64,000 nt of DNA, from the NCBI RefSeq assembly GCF_003725955.1, contig NZ_QIBZ01000009.1, positions 1 to 64,000 of the forward strand, written 5' to 3'. The stretch's first letter is position 1; the number at the start of each line of letters is the position of its first letter. Made by a program: the position numbers and the translations under genes. A model generated the notes under the pieces. That model saw only the letters and a program-made list of their open reading frames with translations, was not told the DNA's origin and searched no databases. Positions 53,427 to 63,308 of this stretch are shown here, piece after piece. The stretch is from Slackia isoflavoniconvertens (GTDB lineage Bacteria > Actinomycetota > Coriobacteriia > Coriobacteriales > Eggerthellaceae).

Positions 53427-54530
53427 CTACTCGAACAAGATTAGCTCATCGCGATGCACAGCGATGTCGGCCTTCCCCGAACGCATCGATTCGGCCGAGC
53501 AGCGCGCAAGGCCGCGCGCAATCACGAAACCGGCCTCATCAACCACATCGACCACATCTTCCGCTTCGAACTCGCCTTCAACGTTCTTCACACCCACAGC
53601 AAGCAGCGAAGCACCGTCTTCGACGATAGCGCGAGCAGCACCCGCATCGACAAGCAGCGTGCCTTTCACCGAATCGCCAAGAGCTATCCAAAGCTTGCGC
53701 GGCGTGATTTCATGCGGAACATCGGCGCCCGTGAACAGCGTGCCAATTGGGTCGTCGGCAAGCGAGCGCACCACGGCGTCTTCGGCGCGGCCGCTGCAAA
53801 TGACGAGCGGAATGCCCGCCGCGCCAAGCACACGCGCGCTCGTAAGCTTGGTGATCATGCCGCCCGAGCCAACAGCGCTGCCAGCGCCCGACGCGCCGGC
53901 AAGAATTTCGGGCGTAATGCGGTCGACGCGCTTGATGAGCCGAGCCGACGGGTCGGTTTTGGGGTTCGACGTATACAGGCCATCGATGTCGCTCAGAATA
54001 ACGACGCGGTCGGCGTTCGCAAGGCACGCGACAAGCGCCGCAAGCGTGTCGTTGTCGCCGAACTTAATCTGCTCGACCGATACCGTGTCATTTTCGTTCA
54101 CGATAGGCACGGCATTCAATTCCACGAGGCGGCGGAACGTGTCGCGCGCATGCAGGTACGCATTTCGATCGGCGGTATCGCGACGCGTGAGCAGCACGAG
54201 CGACGTGAGCATGCCATACGGAGAAAATACCTGGTCATAAGCCGCAAGAAGCGCGCGTTGCCCAACGCTTGCCGCAGCCTGCACGGTGGGCATGTCATCG
54301 GGGCGGCGCAGCGGCAAGCCCAGCGCTTCAAGGCCGCACGGGATGGCGCCAGAGCTTACGATAATCACACGCCAACCCTCGCGGCGAACGCGCGCCACCT
54401 GATGCGCCAAATCGGCGAGATAAGCGCGGTCGCACTTTCCCTCGTCGTCGGTCAGCGTGTTCGAGCCGATTTTAATAACGGCAGTCTTGTACGCCTTCGC
54501 GTTTGCGGAAGTTTCTGCAGCCATTCCCAT
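53427..54530 (-). CDS. proB: Glutamate 5-kinase
   Basis: A 367-residue first enzyme of proline synthesis. The amino-acid kinase domain has VIKIGSNTLTD, VIIVSSGAIPCGLEALGL and NENDTVSVEQIKFGDNDTLAALVA; a C-terminal PUA domain follows (TLLVDAGAARAIVEDGASLLAVGV). The exact start is uncertain among 54533 (GTG), 54530 and 54524 (ATG); 54530 gives four bases to GAAGG. It begins 15 bases after obg. Confidence 0.95.
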   Translation of the reverse strand: MGMAAETSANAKAYKTAVIKIGSNTLTDDEGKCDRAYLADLAHQVARVRREGWRVIIVSSGAIPCGLEALGLPLRRPDDMPTVQAAASVGQRALLAAYDQVFSPYGMLTSLVLLTRRDTADRNAYLHARDTFRRLVELNAVPIVNENDTVSVEQIKFGDNDTLAALVACLANADRVVILSDIDGLYTSNPKTDPSARLIKRVDRITPEILAGASGAGSAVGSGGMITKLTSARVLGAAGIPLVICSGRAEDAVVRSLADDPIGTLFTGADVPHEITPRKLWIALGDSVKGTLLVDAGAARAIVEDGASLLAVGVKNVEGEFEAEDVVDVVDEAGFVIARGLARCSAESMRSGKADIAVHRDELILFE

Positions 54531-54545
54531 CACGCCTTCACTATG

Positions 54546-56000
<1,455 letters not shown>

Positions 56001-56127
56001 CTATGTCGCGCCGCATGGGACGCCCAATGAATTGAGGCTTTTGCGGTGCGCTTCCTTGCAAGAAAATAACGTGTTCTCGAATTATACGCATGTACCTGCA
56101 CCAATACGGCGCACACACCTCAAATAC

Positions 56128-56163
56128 GGAAAAAGCCCGCCGCAAAAGCGACGAGCTTTTTCC
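56128..56163 (-). terminator. Hairpin terminator between rpmA and obg
   Basis: GGAAAAAGC pairs perfectly with GCTTTTTCC around an 18-nt loop, with a U-rich 3' arm. It would separate the ribosomal-protein pair from the obg transcript in part. Confidence 0.65.
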
Positions 56164-56195
56164 TCCCCTTATGAAACCCCTCTGGTTGCGTGAGG

Positions 56196-56480
56196 CTATT
56201 CAGCGCTCTCGGTGGTCAGAGGACGAACATGCACAAAGCGGCGATAACCCTTGTTGCGGCGGGTGCTCTTCGTGAATTCCACGGTGCCCTCGCACAGTGC
56301 GAACAGGGTGTCGTCTTTGCCACGGCCGACGTTCTCGCCGGGATGGAAGTGGGTACCACGCTGGCGAACGATGATGTTGCCGGTGACGACGTGCTCGCCA
56401 CCAAAGCGCTTCACGCCAAGTCGCTGGGAATGAGAGTCGCGGCCGTTACGGGTGGAGCCAAGACCTTTTTTATGAGCCAT
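56196..56480 (-). CDS. rpmA: Ribosomal protein L27
   Basis: 94 residues ([24 protein letters not shown]...). The N-terminus begins directly with the AHKKG tail that reaches the peptidyl-transferase centre; the cleavable extension seen in Firmicutes L27 is absent. The C-terminus is extended by several residues. It lies 27 bases after rplU. Confidence 0.97.
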   Translation of the reverse strand: MAHKKGLGSTRNGRDSHSQRLGVKRFGGEHVVTGNIIVRQRGTHFHPGENVGRGKDDTLFALCEGTVEFTKSTRRNKGYRRFVHVRPLTTESAE

Positions 56481-56507
56481 GAGTAATCTACCTACCTTCT
56501 AAACTAA

Positions 56508-56813
56508 CTAGCCGATGCTCTCGATCTTCAGACGAGTGTGGAGCTGGCGATGGCCGCGCAGCTTCTTGTAGTTCTTGCGCTTCTTGAACTTGAAGACGAG
56601 GACCTTGTCGCCCTTGAACTGATCAACGATGGTAGCAACAACCTTGGTCTTGCCAGCCTCAGCCGGATCGGCAACAACCTTGGTGCCGTCGACAACAGCG
56701 ATAGCCTGCAGCTCAACCTTGTCGCCAATTTCGCCCTGAAGCTTCTCGGTGACGAGGATGTCGCCAGCAGCAACCTTGTACTGCTTGCCACCAGTCTTAA
56801 CGATAGCGTACAT
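56508..56813 (-). CDS. rplU: Ribosomal protein L21
   Basis: 101 residues (MYAIVKTGGKQYKVAAGDIL...), a 50S protein with the usual KKRKNYKKLRGHRQ end. First gene of the cluster. The promoter is at 56942-56969, so it has a leader of about 120 nt, long enough for an L21-type regulatory leader, though no motif was identified. Confidence 0.98.
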   Translation of the reverse strand: MYAIVKTGGKQYKVAAGDILVTEKLQGEIGDKVELQAIAVVDGTKVVADPAEAGKTKVVATIVDQFKGDKVLVFKFKKRKNYKKLRGHRQLHTRLKIESIG

Positions 56814-56941
56814 GTATGTTTCTCCTTGGTTTTGCGAGGCTCACACGAACCTCTACGTTTACTTCGCTTGCCGTTTGTACAGCGCACGTGAACGGTGGGA
56901 AACGGTTACCGCCAAGTCGCGCCAATACAGCAAACTCCGCT

Positions 56942-56969
56942 ATTATACGCCGCGAAAATCGTTTGACAA
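56942..56969 (-). promoter_or_regulatory. rplU operon promoter
   Basis: A perfect TATAAT (56942-56947, minus) and TTGTCA (56964-56969) are spaced by 16 bases. This is the strongest housekeeping promoter seen in the window. Confidence 0.8.
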
Positions 56970-57012
56970 GAGGGGTTTTGTGGACTCGTCACAAGTTTTC
57001 CTCTTCTCTCCG

Positions 57013-57164
57013 GCGAAAGCCGAGTGAAGCCCCATTTGGGACCACGGCTCGCTACCGCTTCGCCCTGCGGGCTTCGCTATGCGCTCGCCTGGCTGCGCTT
57101 AACATTAAACGAAAACCATGCTTGAGCGCAGACGGTCCCAAATGGGGCTTCACTCGACTTTCGC
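57013..57164 (-). repeat. Family A structured palindromic element, copy A4
   Basis: Arms 57013-57043 and 57134-57164 (31 bp, one mismatch; GTGAAGCCCCATTTGGGACC in the stem) enclose a 90-nt core in reverse orientation. Read on the minus strand, internal hairpin 1 is TGCGCT/AGCGCA, where other copies have GGTGTT/AACACC. Hairpin 2 has GCATAGCGA and GAAGCGGTAGC, with tip GCCC-GCA-GGGC. GGCGAGC faces GCGAGCC with a tandem G-A pair. Confidence 0.85.
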
Positions 57165-57315
57165 AGGCGAGGGCGGCTGCGGGGCTGATAGAGGGCGTCG
57201 GTGTTCAAATTTGCCCTTCATTTCAAAGCTAAACACCGCCAAGCAGGCGCATAGCGAGCGCAGCGAGCGATAGCCTGCTGTGCCCTCTATCGGGCCCGCG
57301 GCCGCCCTCGCCTGC
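57163..57315 (+). repeat. Family A structured palindromic element, copy A5
   Basis: Arms 57163-57196 and 57282-57315 (34 bp, about four non-Watson-Crick positions; GCAGGCGAGGGCGGC start) enclose an 85-nt core. Hairpin 1 is GGTGTT (57200-57205) with AACACC (57232-57237). Hairpin 2 is AGCAGGC (57242-57248) with GCCTGCT (57273-57279), capped by GCATAGCGAGC-GCA-GCGAGCGATA. Its left arm shares two bases with the right arm of A4. Confidence 0.85.
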
Positions 57316-57343
57316 CCCTCGCGCCGCTTCAGCCAAACAACGG

Positions 57344-59980
57344 CTAGTGCGCTTCGGCCCAGTTCTCGCCGCTGCTCACTTCGGCAATCAGCGGAACCTT
57401 GAGCTCCACAACCGAATCCATGACGCTTGCGACCATGTCGGAAAGGCGCTCCACCTCTCCCGCCGGCACGCTGAAGTCGAGTTCGTCGTGCACCTGCAGC
57501 ATAAGTTTCGCCTCAAAGCCGTCAGCGACCAAGCGGCGCTCAACCTCGTTCATGGCGAGTTTGATGATATCGGCCGCACTGCCCTGCATGGGATGGTTCA
57601 TCGCCGTGCGCTCGCCGAAGCTGCGCTGCATTTTGTTGCTCGCCTTCAGCTCGGGAATATGGCGCTTGCGGCCGAACATCGTGGTCGCGAACCCGCATTC
57701 CTTCGCCTCTTCAACCGTCTCGTCGAGGTAGGCGCGCACGCGCGGATAGGCCTCGAAATAACGGTCAATCATATCTTGAGCCTCTTTGAAACCGATTCCC
57801 AGGCTTTGGGCCAAGCCGAACGCCTGCTGGCCATAGACGATGCCGAAGTTCACGGCCTTCGCGCGACTGCGCAGCTGCGGGGTGACCTCTTCCACGGGAA
57901 TGCCGAACACGCGCGCGGCGGTGTTGGCATGGAAGTCGGCGCCCGAGCAGAACGCATCTATCAGGTGCTCGTCGCCCGACAGATGCGCGAGCAGGCGAAG
58001 CTCGATTTGCGAGTAGTCGGCCGAAACGAACACGTCGCCCTCGCGCAGAGGCACGAAGCAAGCACGCACACGGCGGCCGAAATCGGTGCGCACGGGAATG
58101 TTCTGCAGGTTCGGATCGCTCGACGACAAACGGCCCGTAGTGGTGACCGTTTGGTTGAAGCTCGTGTGCACCAAGCCATCGATGCGACGCATGCGCGGCA
58201 GGGCGTCGAGGTAGGTGGACTTCATTTTCGCGAGCTCGCGATAGCGCAGCACCTTGGCCGCGATGGGATGCACGTCCACGAGCTTGCCGAGCGTTTTTGC
58301 GTCGGTGGAATAGCCGCGCGAGTTCTTCTTGCCCGCCGGCAGCTCGAGCACTTCGAATAGGATATGGCCGAGCTGCTTGGGCGAATCGACGTTGAATTCC
58401 TCACCCGCAAGCTCATGAATCTCGGCGCGCAGCCCCTCGAGCTCGGTCGTGGTTTCCCGCGCCATACAGGCGAGCTTGTCGACGTCGATGCGCGCGCCCA
58501 CGCGTTCCATTTGCGCGAGCGTCGAGACGAGCGGCAAATCGATGCGCTCGTATACCTCGAGCGAGCCGTCACGCCCAAGCGCCTCGCGCAGCGCATCGAC
58601 CAAACGGTGCGCGACGAGGGCATGCGCCGCAGCCTGTGCTCGCTCGTCTTCGCACTCGGGCAAAGCCGCACCCAAATACGCGTCGCACAACGAGCTGTAT
58701 TCGTATTTCGTGACATTGGAATTCAGCAGGTATGCGGCCAAACCAATGTCGAAGAAGCGCGCCGCATGCATCTCGGATGCATCGACGAGCGCTTCTTCCG
58801 CGGAATCGACCGGATAGATTTCCTGCAGCGCGCGCTTGCAATCGAGCGCGCAGAAATGACCCGAACGCACAATTTCCGCAAACGTCTCGTGGGCATCTTC
58901 GCCCTCAAACATGAGCACCGAATCGGGCAGGCCGACGAACAGACGGTGCGGCTCGGCAAACAAGCTTTCCTGCGCCTCAACGAGGAATTCCACGCCCAAG
59001 CACACATCATGCTCCATGGCGGTTTTCAACGCGTCGTGCGCGTAGTCGCCCACGACAGGCGCCAAGCTGGGCAGCTCGAGCGCGGCGGGCGCGGCAAGCG
59101 ATTCGTCGGCGCCGGCAAGGGCGAGTACCTTGGCCAAATGGGCATTGAAGCGCACCTCGCCAAAAGCCTCGGCGACCTTCGCGCTGTCGAAATCGGGGAA
59201 TTTCACGCCCTCCAAATCGAGCTCGAACTCCACATCGCGCACGATGGTCGCCACGCGACGGCTTGTGTACGCGTCGTCCTTGTGTTCAGTAAGGTTTTGC
59301 AGCTGCTTGCCCTTGAGCTTGTCAAGGTTGTCGTAGATGCCGTCGATGCTGCCATAGTTCTGCAAAAGCTTCGCGGCGGTCTTGTCGCCAATGCCGGGCA
59401 CGCCGGGAATGTTGTCGGACGAATCGCCCTTCAGACCCAAGAAGTCGGGAAACTGCGCGGGCGTCACGCCATAGCGCTCCTCGACCTCGGCGGGGCCGTA
59501 AATCGCGACATCGGTGATGCCTTTTTTCGTGGTAACCACATGCGTGCGATCGGTCACGAGCTGGTAGACGTCTTTATCGCCGCTCACGAGCAGGGTTTCG
59601 TATCCAAGCTCTTCGTCGCGGGCCGACACCGTACCCAGCACGTCGTCGCCTTCCCAACCCTTCACGCGAATAACGGGCACGTTCATCGATTCGAGCAAAT
59701 GCTCGATAACGGGGAATTGCGCCTTGAGCTCAGCATCCATCGGCGGGCGCTGGGCTTTGTACTGCTCGAGCGCCTCCATGCGGAATGCCGGACGTCCAGC
59801 ATCAAACGCGCATACCACAGCATCGGGGCGAGCCATTTCATAGAATTTCAGGAACATGGACAGAAAGCCGAACGCGGCATTCGTGGGCGTGCCATCGGGC
59901 GCGTTCATCGTGGCCGGCACCGCATGGTATGCGCGATGCATGAGCGAATTGCCGTCGATTACGGCGATTTTCTTTGGCAT
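57344..59980 (-). CDS. polA: DNA polymerase I
   Basis: An 878-residue repair and gap-filling polymerase. The 5'-nuclease domain (residues 1-290) begins AVIDGNSLMHRAYHAVPA and has DFLGLKGDSSDNIPGVPGIG. The middle 3'-5' exonuclease-like domain has lost its acidic motif: the usual DTET is CLGVEF here, so proofreading is presumably absent. The polymerase domain is intact: DYSQIELRLLAHLSGD, FGIVYGQQAFGLAQ, MQGSAADIIKLAM and LQVHDELDF. The long upstream gap (59981-60180) contains its promoter region and that of the divergent LTA-synthase-like gene. Confidence 0.97.
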   Translation of the reverse strand: MPKKIAVIDGNSLMHRAYHAVPATMNAPDGTPTNAAFGFLSMFLKFYEMARPDAVVCAFDAGRPAFRMEALEQYKAQRPPMDAELKAQFPVIEHLLESMNVPVIRVKGWEGDDVLGTVSARDEELGYETLLVSGDKDVYQLVTDRTHVVTTKKGITDVAIYGPAEVEERYGVTPAQFPDFLGLKGDSSDNIPGVPGIGDKTAAKLLQNYGSIDGIYDNLDKLKGKQLQNLTEHKDDAYTSRRVATIVRDVEFELDLEGVKFPDFDSAKVAEAFGEVRFNAHLAKVLALAGADESLAAPAALELPSLAPVVGDYAHDALKTAMEHDVCLGVEFLVEAQESLFAEPHRLFVGLPDSVLMFEGEDAHETFAEIVRSGHFCALDCKRALQEIYPVDSAEEALVDASEMHAARFFDIGLAAYLLNSNVTKYEYSSLCDAYLGAALPECEDERAQAAAHALVAHRLVDALREALGRDGSLEVYERIDLPLVSTLAQMERVGARIDVDKLACMARETTTELEGLRAEIHELAGEEFNVDSPKQLGHILFEVLELPAGKKNSRGYSTDAKTLGKLVDVHPIAAKVLRYRELAKMKSTYLDALPRMRRIDGLVHTSFNQTVTTTGRLSSSDPNLQNIPVRTDFGRRVRACFVPLREGDVFVSADYSQIELRLLAHLSGDEHLIDAFCSGADFHANTAARVFGIPVEEVTPQLRSRAKAVNFGIVYGQQAFGLAQSLGIGFKEAQDMIDRYFEAYPRVRAYLDETVEEAKECGFATTMFGRKRHIPELKASNKMQRSFGERTAMNHPMQGSAADIIKLAMNEVERRLVADGFEAKLMLQVHDELDFSVPAGEVERLSDMVASVMDSVVELKVPLIAEVSSGENWAEAH

Positions 59981-60180
59981 AATACGTCCTTCGACCGGTT
60001 TCGGCTGCTTGTGCCGCGCACGTTGGCGACATGGGGTTGTACTTCATAAAGTATAGCCCGTGCGGCCCCTCGAAATCGAGAAGCACCCACAACGCGCAGA
60101 AACGCGCCCAATGCCCAAGCGAAGGCATGCGCACTCGTCGCTTCCTTCAAGCCTCGACTTGGAAGAAACGGAGCCAATCT

Positions 60181-62088
60181 ATGTTCGCTTTACATATATC
60201 ACTGCCCATCGCATGCTTTTTCTTTGCGTGCGCAGCCCTGCTTGCGTTCGCCCTGGCGTTTCGATCGCAGCTGCGCGAGCGGTTCGGCAGCGTGCTCGAC
60301 CGCGCGCGCCCCATCGTGACCATCGCATGCGTGCCCATAGGCTTTTGGCTGATGGAGGCGCCCTACAACACCATATTGAACCAGATGAGAACCCAATGGA
60401 TGGTTTTAAGCATCGCGGTTTTGGCGCTCATATACGCCGTGGTGTACTTCCTTGGACAGCGCACGAAGGGCGCCATGGTCGCGTTTCTTGTGGCATGCTT
60501 CGTAAGCGGTGTGGCCAACCATTTCGTCGCGCAGTTCAAAGGCCAGCCCGTTCTGCCTTCCGACGTGCTCGCCATTCACACCGCGGCATCGGTCGGCGGC
60601 GGCTACGAATATGTCATCGACAACACGCTCGCATTCTGCATCGCCGTGATGCTCGCCTCATTCGCGGCAATTACCGTTGTGCCGAGCGCCTTGCACACGC
60701 GGAAAGCCGCCATCGCGAACACCGTCCTTGGTGCCTTAGCCCTTGCCGTGTGCTACGTCGGTTTCTCGACGGTCAACATCGAAAACGACTTGAACGTCAA
60801 CGTCGACGTGTGGAGCAGTCTCGATTCCTACCAGACGCAAGGGTCGCTTTTGTGCTTCGCGCAGCGCGCCCAAAAGATCTCGCCGCACGAACCCGAAGGC
60901 TATTCCGAAACGCGCGCCGCCGAGCTTCGCAGCCAGAAGGCCATGACGGAAACCGTCGACGAGCTCATCGATGACCCACATGTGGTAAGCGCCGCCGAAG
61001 CCACCGACCCCGACGTGCGCCCCACCATCATCGCCATCATGAACGAAACGTATTCCGACATTTCGACGTATCCACAGCTGGCGGAAAGTTACGGCGGCCC
61101 CATTCCCTTCTCGACGTATGAGGGAACCATTGCCACGGGCGATGTCTATGTGTCGGCGATGGGCGGCGGCACGTGCAACAGCGAGTTCGAGTTCCTCACG
61201 GGATCGAGCATGGGCCTTTTGGGGCCGGGCGTGTACCCCTATATGCTCTATAACCTCGAAGGCGTTGACAACATGGCGTCGTATTTGAAATCAATCGGCT
61301 ATGCCACAAGCGCCATTCACCCCGCCGACGCGCAGAACTGGCGCCGCGATCGCGTGTACGAGCAGCTCGGCTTCGACGAATTCTTCGACATCACAAGCTT
61401 CGATGGCGCCGAATATTTCCGCGACATGGTGTCGGATGGTGCGACCTACGACAAAATCCTGCAAATCATGGATGAAGGCGAAGGGCCGCAGTTCATCTTC
61501 GACGTGACCATCGCCAACCACGGCGGCTATGACACGGGAACGATTGCAGAAGAAGACATGATGAGCATCGACATGGGCGGCGAGGAATCGGCCGAGGTCA
61601 ATGAATACGTGACGGCAATCGCGCGCGCCGATGCCGATTTGGCGGCATTCCTGGCGAAGCTTGCCAAGCGCGAAGAGCCCATTGTGGTTGTGCTGTTCGG
61701 CGACCATCAGCCAGGATTCGTCGAGCAACTCGCGCCTACGGGCGATTCCGACGAAGAGCCCACCGTCGACGATGCGCAACAGCGCTACGTGACCCCTTAC
61801 ATGCTGTGGACGAACGACGAGCAGCTTTCGCGCCATGTGCGGCACGGCGGCGACACGAGCCTGAACTTTCTGGCAGCCACCACCCTGAAAGCGGCCGGTT
61901 TGCCGCTCAACGAGTACTTCGCATTCCTTTATGCCACGAAGCAATCGCTGCCGGCGATTAATCTGAACGGCTATATGGACGCGGAAGGCGTATGGCACTG
62001 GAACGACGATGCCGACAGCTCTTCTGCCGAAGCGGTTGCCGATTTGGCAATCGTGCAGCACCAAAACCTCTTCGACAACAAACAGTAG
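60181..62088 (+). CDS. LTA-synthase-like phosphoglycerol transferase (sulfatase fold)
   Basis: A 635-residue membrane enzyme: five membrane helices at about residues 1-215, then an extracellular alkaline-phosphatase/sulfatase-fold domain. The catalytic Thr is in SAMGGGTCNSEFEFLTGSS; metal ligands lie in IMNETYSDI, in IANHGGYD and in VVLFGDHQPGF. This is the plan of LtaS and of phosphoglycerol transferase I, which polymerise glycerol phosphate on lipids or glycans. Start: ATG 60181 after CGGAG; the longer frame upstream has no coding character. It stands alone with a terminator at 62111. Whether it makes lipoteichoic acid or modifies another polymer is open. Confidence 0.88.
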   Translation: MFALHISLPIACFFFACAALLAFALAFRSQLRERFGSVLDRARPIVTIACVPIGFWLMEAPYNTILNQMRTQWMVLSIAVLALIYAVVYFLGQRTKGAMVAFLVACFVSGVANHFVAQFKGQPVLPSDVLAIHTAASVGGGYEYVIDNTLAFCIAVMLASFAAITVVPSALHTRKAAIANTVLGALALAVCYVGFSTVNIENDLNVNVDVWSSLDSYQTQGSLLCFAQRAQKISPHEPEGYSETRAAELRSQKAMTETVDELIDDPHVVSAAEATDPDVRPTIIAIMNETYSDISTYPQLAESYGGPIPFSTYEGTIATGDVYVSAMGGGTCNSEFEFLTGSSMGLLGPGVYPYMLYNLEGVDNMASYLKSIGYATSAIHPADAQNWRRDRVYEQLGFDEFFDITSFDGAEYFRDMVSDGATYDKILQIMDEGEGPQFIFDVTIANHGGYDTGTIAEEDMMSIDMGGEESAEVNEYVTAIARADADLAAFLAKLAKREEPIVVVLFGDHQPGFVEQLAPTGDSDEEPTVDDAQQRYVTPYMLWTNDEQLSRHVRHGGDTSLNFLAATTLKAAGLPLNEYFAFLYATKQSLPAINLNGYMDAEGVWHWNDDADSSSAEAVADLAIVQHQNLFDNKQ

Positions 62089-62110
62089 CACGAGCAGCAA
62101 CACGAACGAT

Positions 62111-62134
62111 GGCTCCCTAGTTGGGAGCCCTTTT
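62111..62134 (+). terminator. LTA-synthase-like gene terminator
   Basis: GGCTCCC-TAGTT-GGGAGCC followed by CTTTTGCTT, 22 bases past the stop. Confidence 0.8.
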
Positions 62135-62231
62135 GCTTGCAACGATGACCGCGTTCGCGCAGGGTCGGAATATATAAAAGCCCCAGCAAAAGCCCCTTCC
62201 TCGGAATCGAAAGATGGCACCTTGCGCACCC

Positions 62232-62266
62232 CAAACGCAAAACAAGCCGCTCCGAAGAGCGGCTTG
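62232..62266 (-). terminator. met transporter operon terminator
   Basis: CAAGCCGCTC and GAGCGGCTTG form a perfect 10-bp stem (62243-62266). On the minus strand the loop is the stable tetraloop TTCG and the tail TTTTGCGTTTGG follows. Confidence 0.85.
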
Positions 62267-62292
62267 CGGGCGACAGAGAGAACTGCCTGAGG

Positions 62293-63150
62293 TTATTTCT
62301 TCAGGTCGTCGAGGCTTGCGGCCTTGCCACCGTAAAGGGCCATGGCCTCAAAGTGGATCTTGGCGACGCCAACGAGGTCGGTGCCGTTTTCCTCGTTGTA
62401 GTTGTCGAGGTAGGGCTGGTGCTGGAAGTAGTTCGCATCGAGGCTGCCGTCAGACAGGGCGACGTTGGGCTGCACGTAGTCGGTGAACTCAACGACCTCG
62501 AGCGTCCAACCCTTAGCAGCGAGCAGGTCTTTCGCGGCATTCAGAATCTCGGCGTGAGGCGTGGGCGAAGCGCCAACCTTGATGGTGGTGTCGTCGCCGG
62601 TGGCCTGCGGAATGTCGTCAACGACGGTGAACACGGGCACGACGGTGCCAGAATAGGTGCTCGTGATGAAGTCGGAAACCTTCTGGCTCTGCAGCGCAGC
62701 GAGCAAAGCTTCGGTCTTGGTAGACTTCTCGTCGCCGGAGCGAACGGCCACGACGTTGCCGTATTCCTGAGCTGCCTGGGAGTCGGCGCCCTCAGCAGCG
62801 AACGCGGTCGACGGGTCAAGGCCCGCGCCCAGGGCGTAGTTGCCGTTGATCACCGCAGCGTCAACATCGGAAAGCGTGCGGGGAACGCTCGCGGCTTCCG
62901 TTTCGACGAACTGGATGTTATAGGGGTTTTCCTTGATGTCGTTGGTGGTAGCCGTAAGGCCCGCGCCGTCGTTGAGCGTGAGCAAGCCCTCGTCCTGCAG
63001 CAGCAGAAGCGCGCGAGCCTCATTGGTCGCATCGGACGGAACGGCAATTTGATGCTGCGAGGACGAAGACCCGCAGCCGGCGAGTGCCACGGCGAGCACG
63101 CCCGTGGCGGCGGCGCATGCAGCGATGCGCACAACGTTTTTCAGGTTCAT
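62293..63150 (-). CDS. Methionine-binding lipoprotein (NlpA/MetQ family), circularly permuted
   Basis: A 285-residue lipoprotein: signal peptide with lipobox ALAGC (Cys 26), then the substrate-binding fold. The halves are in reversed order. Residues ~35-174 (IAVPSDATNEARALLLLQDE, DGAGLTATTNDI, DVDAAVINGNYAL) correspond to the part that normally follows the hinge. Residues ~189-285 (IKVGASPTPHAEIL, FTDYVQPNVALSDGSLDANY, FQHQPYLDNYNEENGTDLV, ending KAASLDDLKK) correspond to the normal N-terminal part. A linker of about 14 residues (TVVDDIPQATGDDT) joins them. Start: ATG 63150 with AAAGGG. It follows metI on the same strand. Function should remain methionine uptake, or that of a related ligand. 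Confidence 0.93.
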   Translation of the reverse strand: MNLKNVVRIAACAAATGVLAVALAGCGSSSSQHQIAVPSDATNEARALLLLQDEGLLTLNDGAGLTATTNDIKENPYNIQFVETEAASVPRTLSDVDAAVINGNYALGAGLDPSTAFAAEGADSQAAQEYGNVVAVRSGDEKSTKTEALLAALQSQKVSDFITSTYSGTVVPVFTVVDDIPQATGDDTTIKVGASPTPHAEILNAAKDLLAAKGWTLEVVEFTDYVQPNVALSDGSLDANYFQHQPYLDNYNEENGTDLVGVAKIHFEAMALYGGKAASLDDLKK

Positions 63151-63308
63151 AGCGAAACCCTTTCCTTCTTGCAAGCCAAACGGCTCGCACCTTCGAAGCG
63201 CCTGGGCGCTTCCCTTCCCTATTCAAATTCCCTAAAGGAAATGAACGCAATATGGGTGCACGAACCCAAGGCCAGCATGTGACCTGGGGAAACTATGCGA
63301 AAAAATGA

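Larger units (their letters stand above)
56814..57343. other. rplU leader and repeat-rich region
   Basis: About 530 bases between rplU and polA. It holds the rplU leader and promoter, then two abutting family A elements in opposite orientation (57013-57164 and 57163-57315). No gene is supported. Confidence 0.7.
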
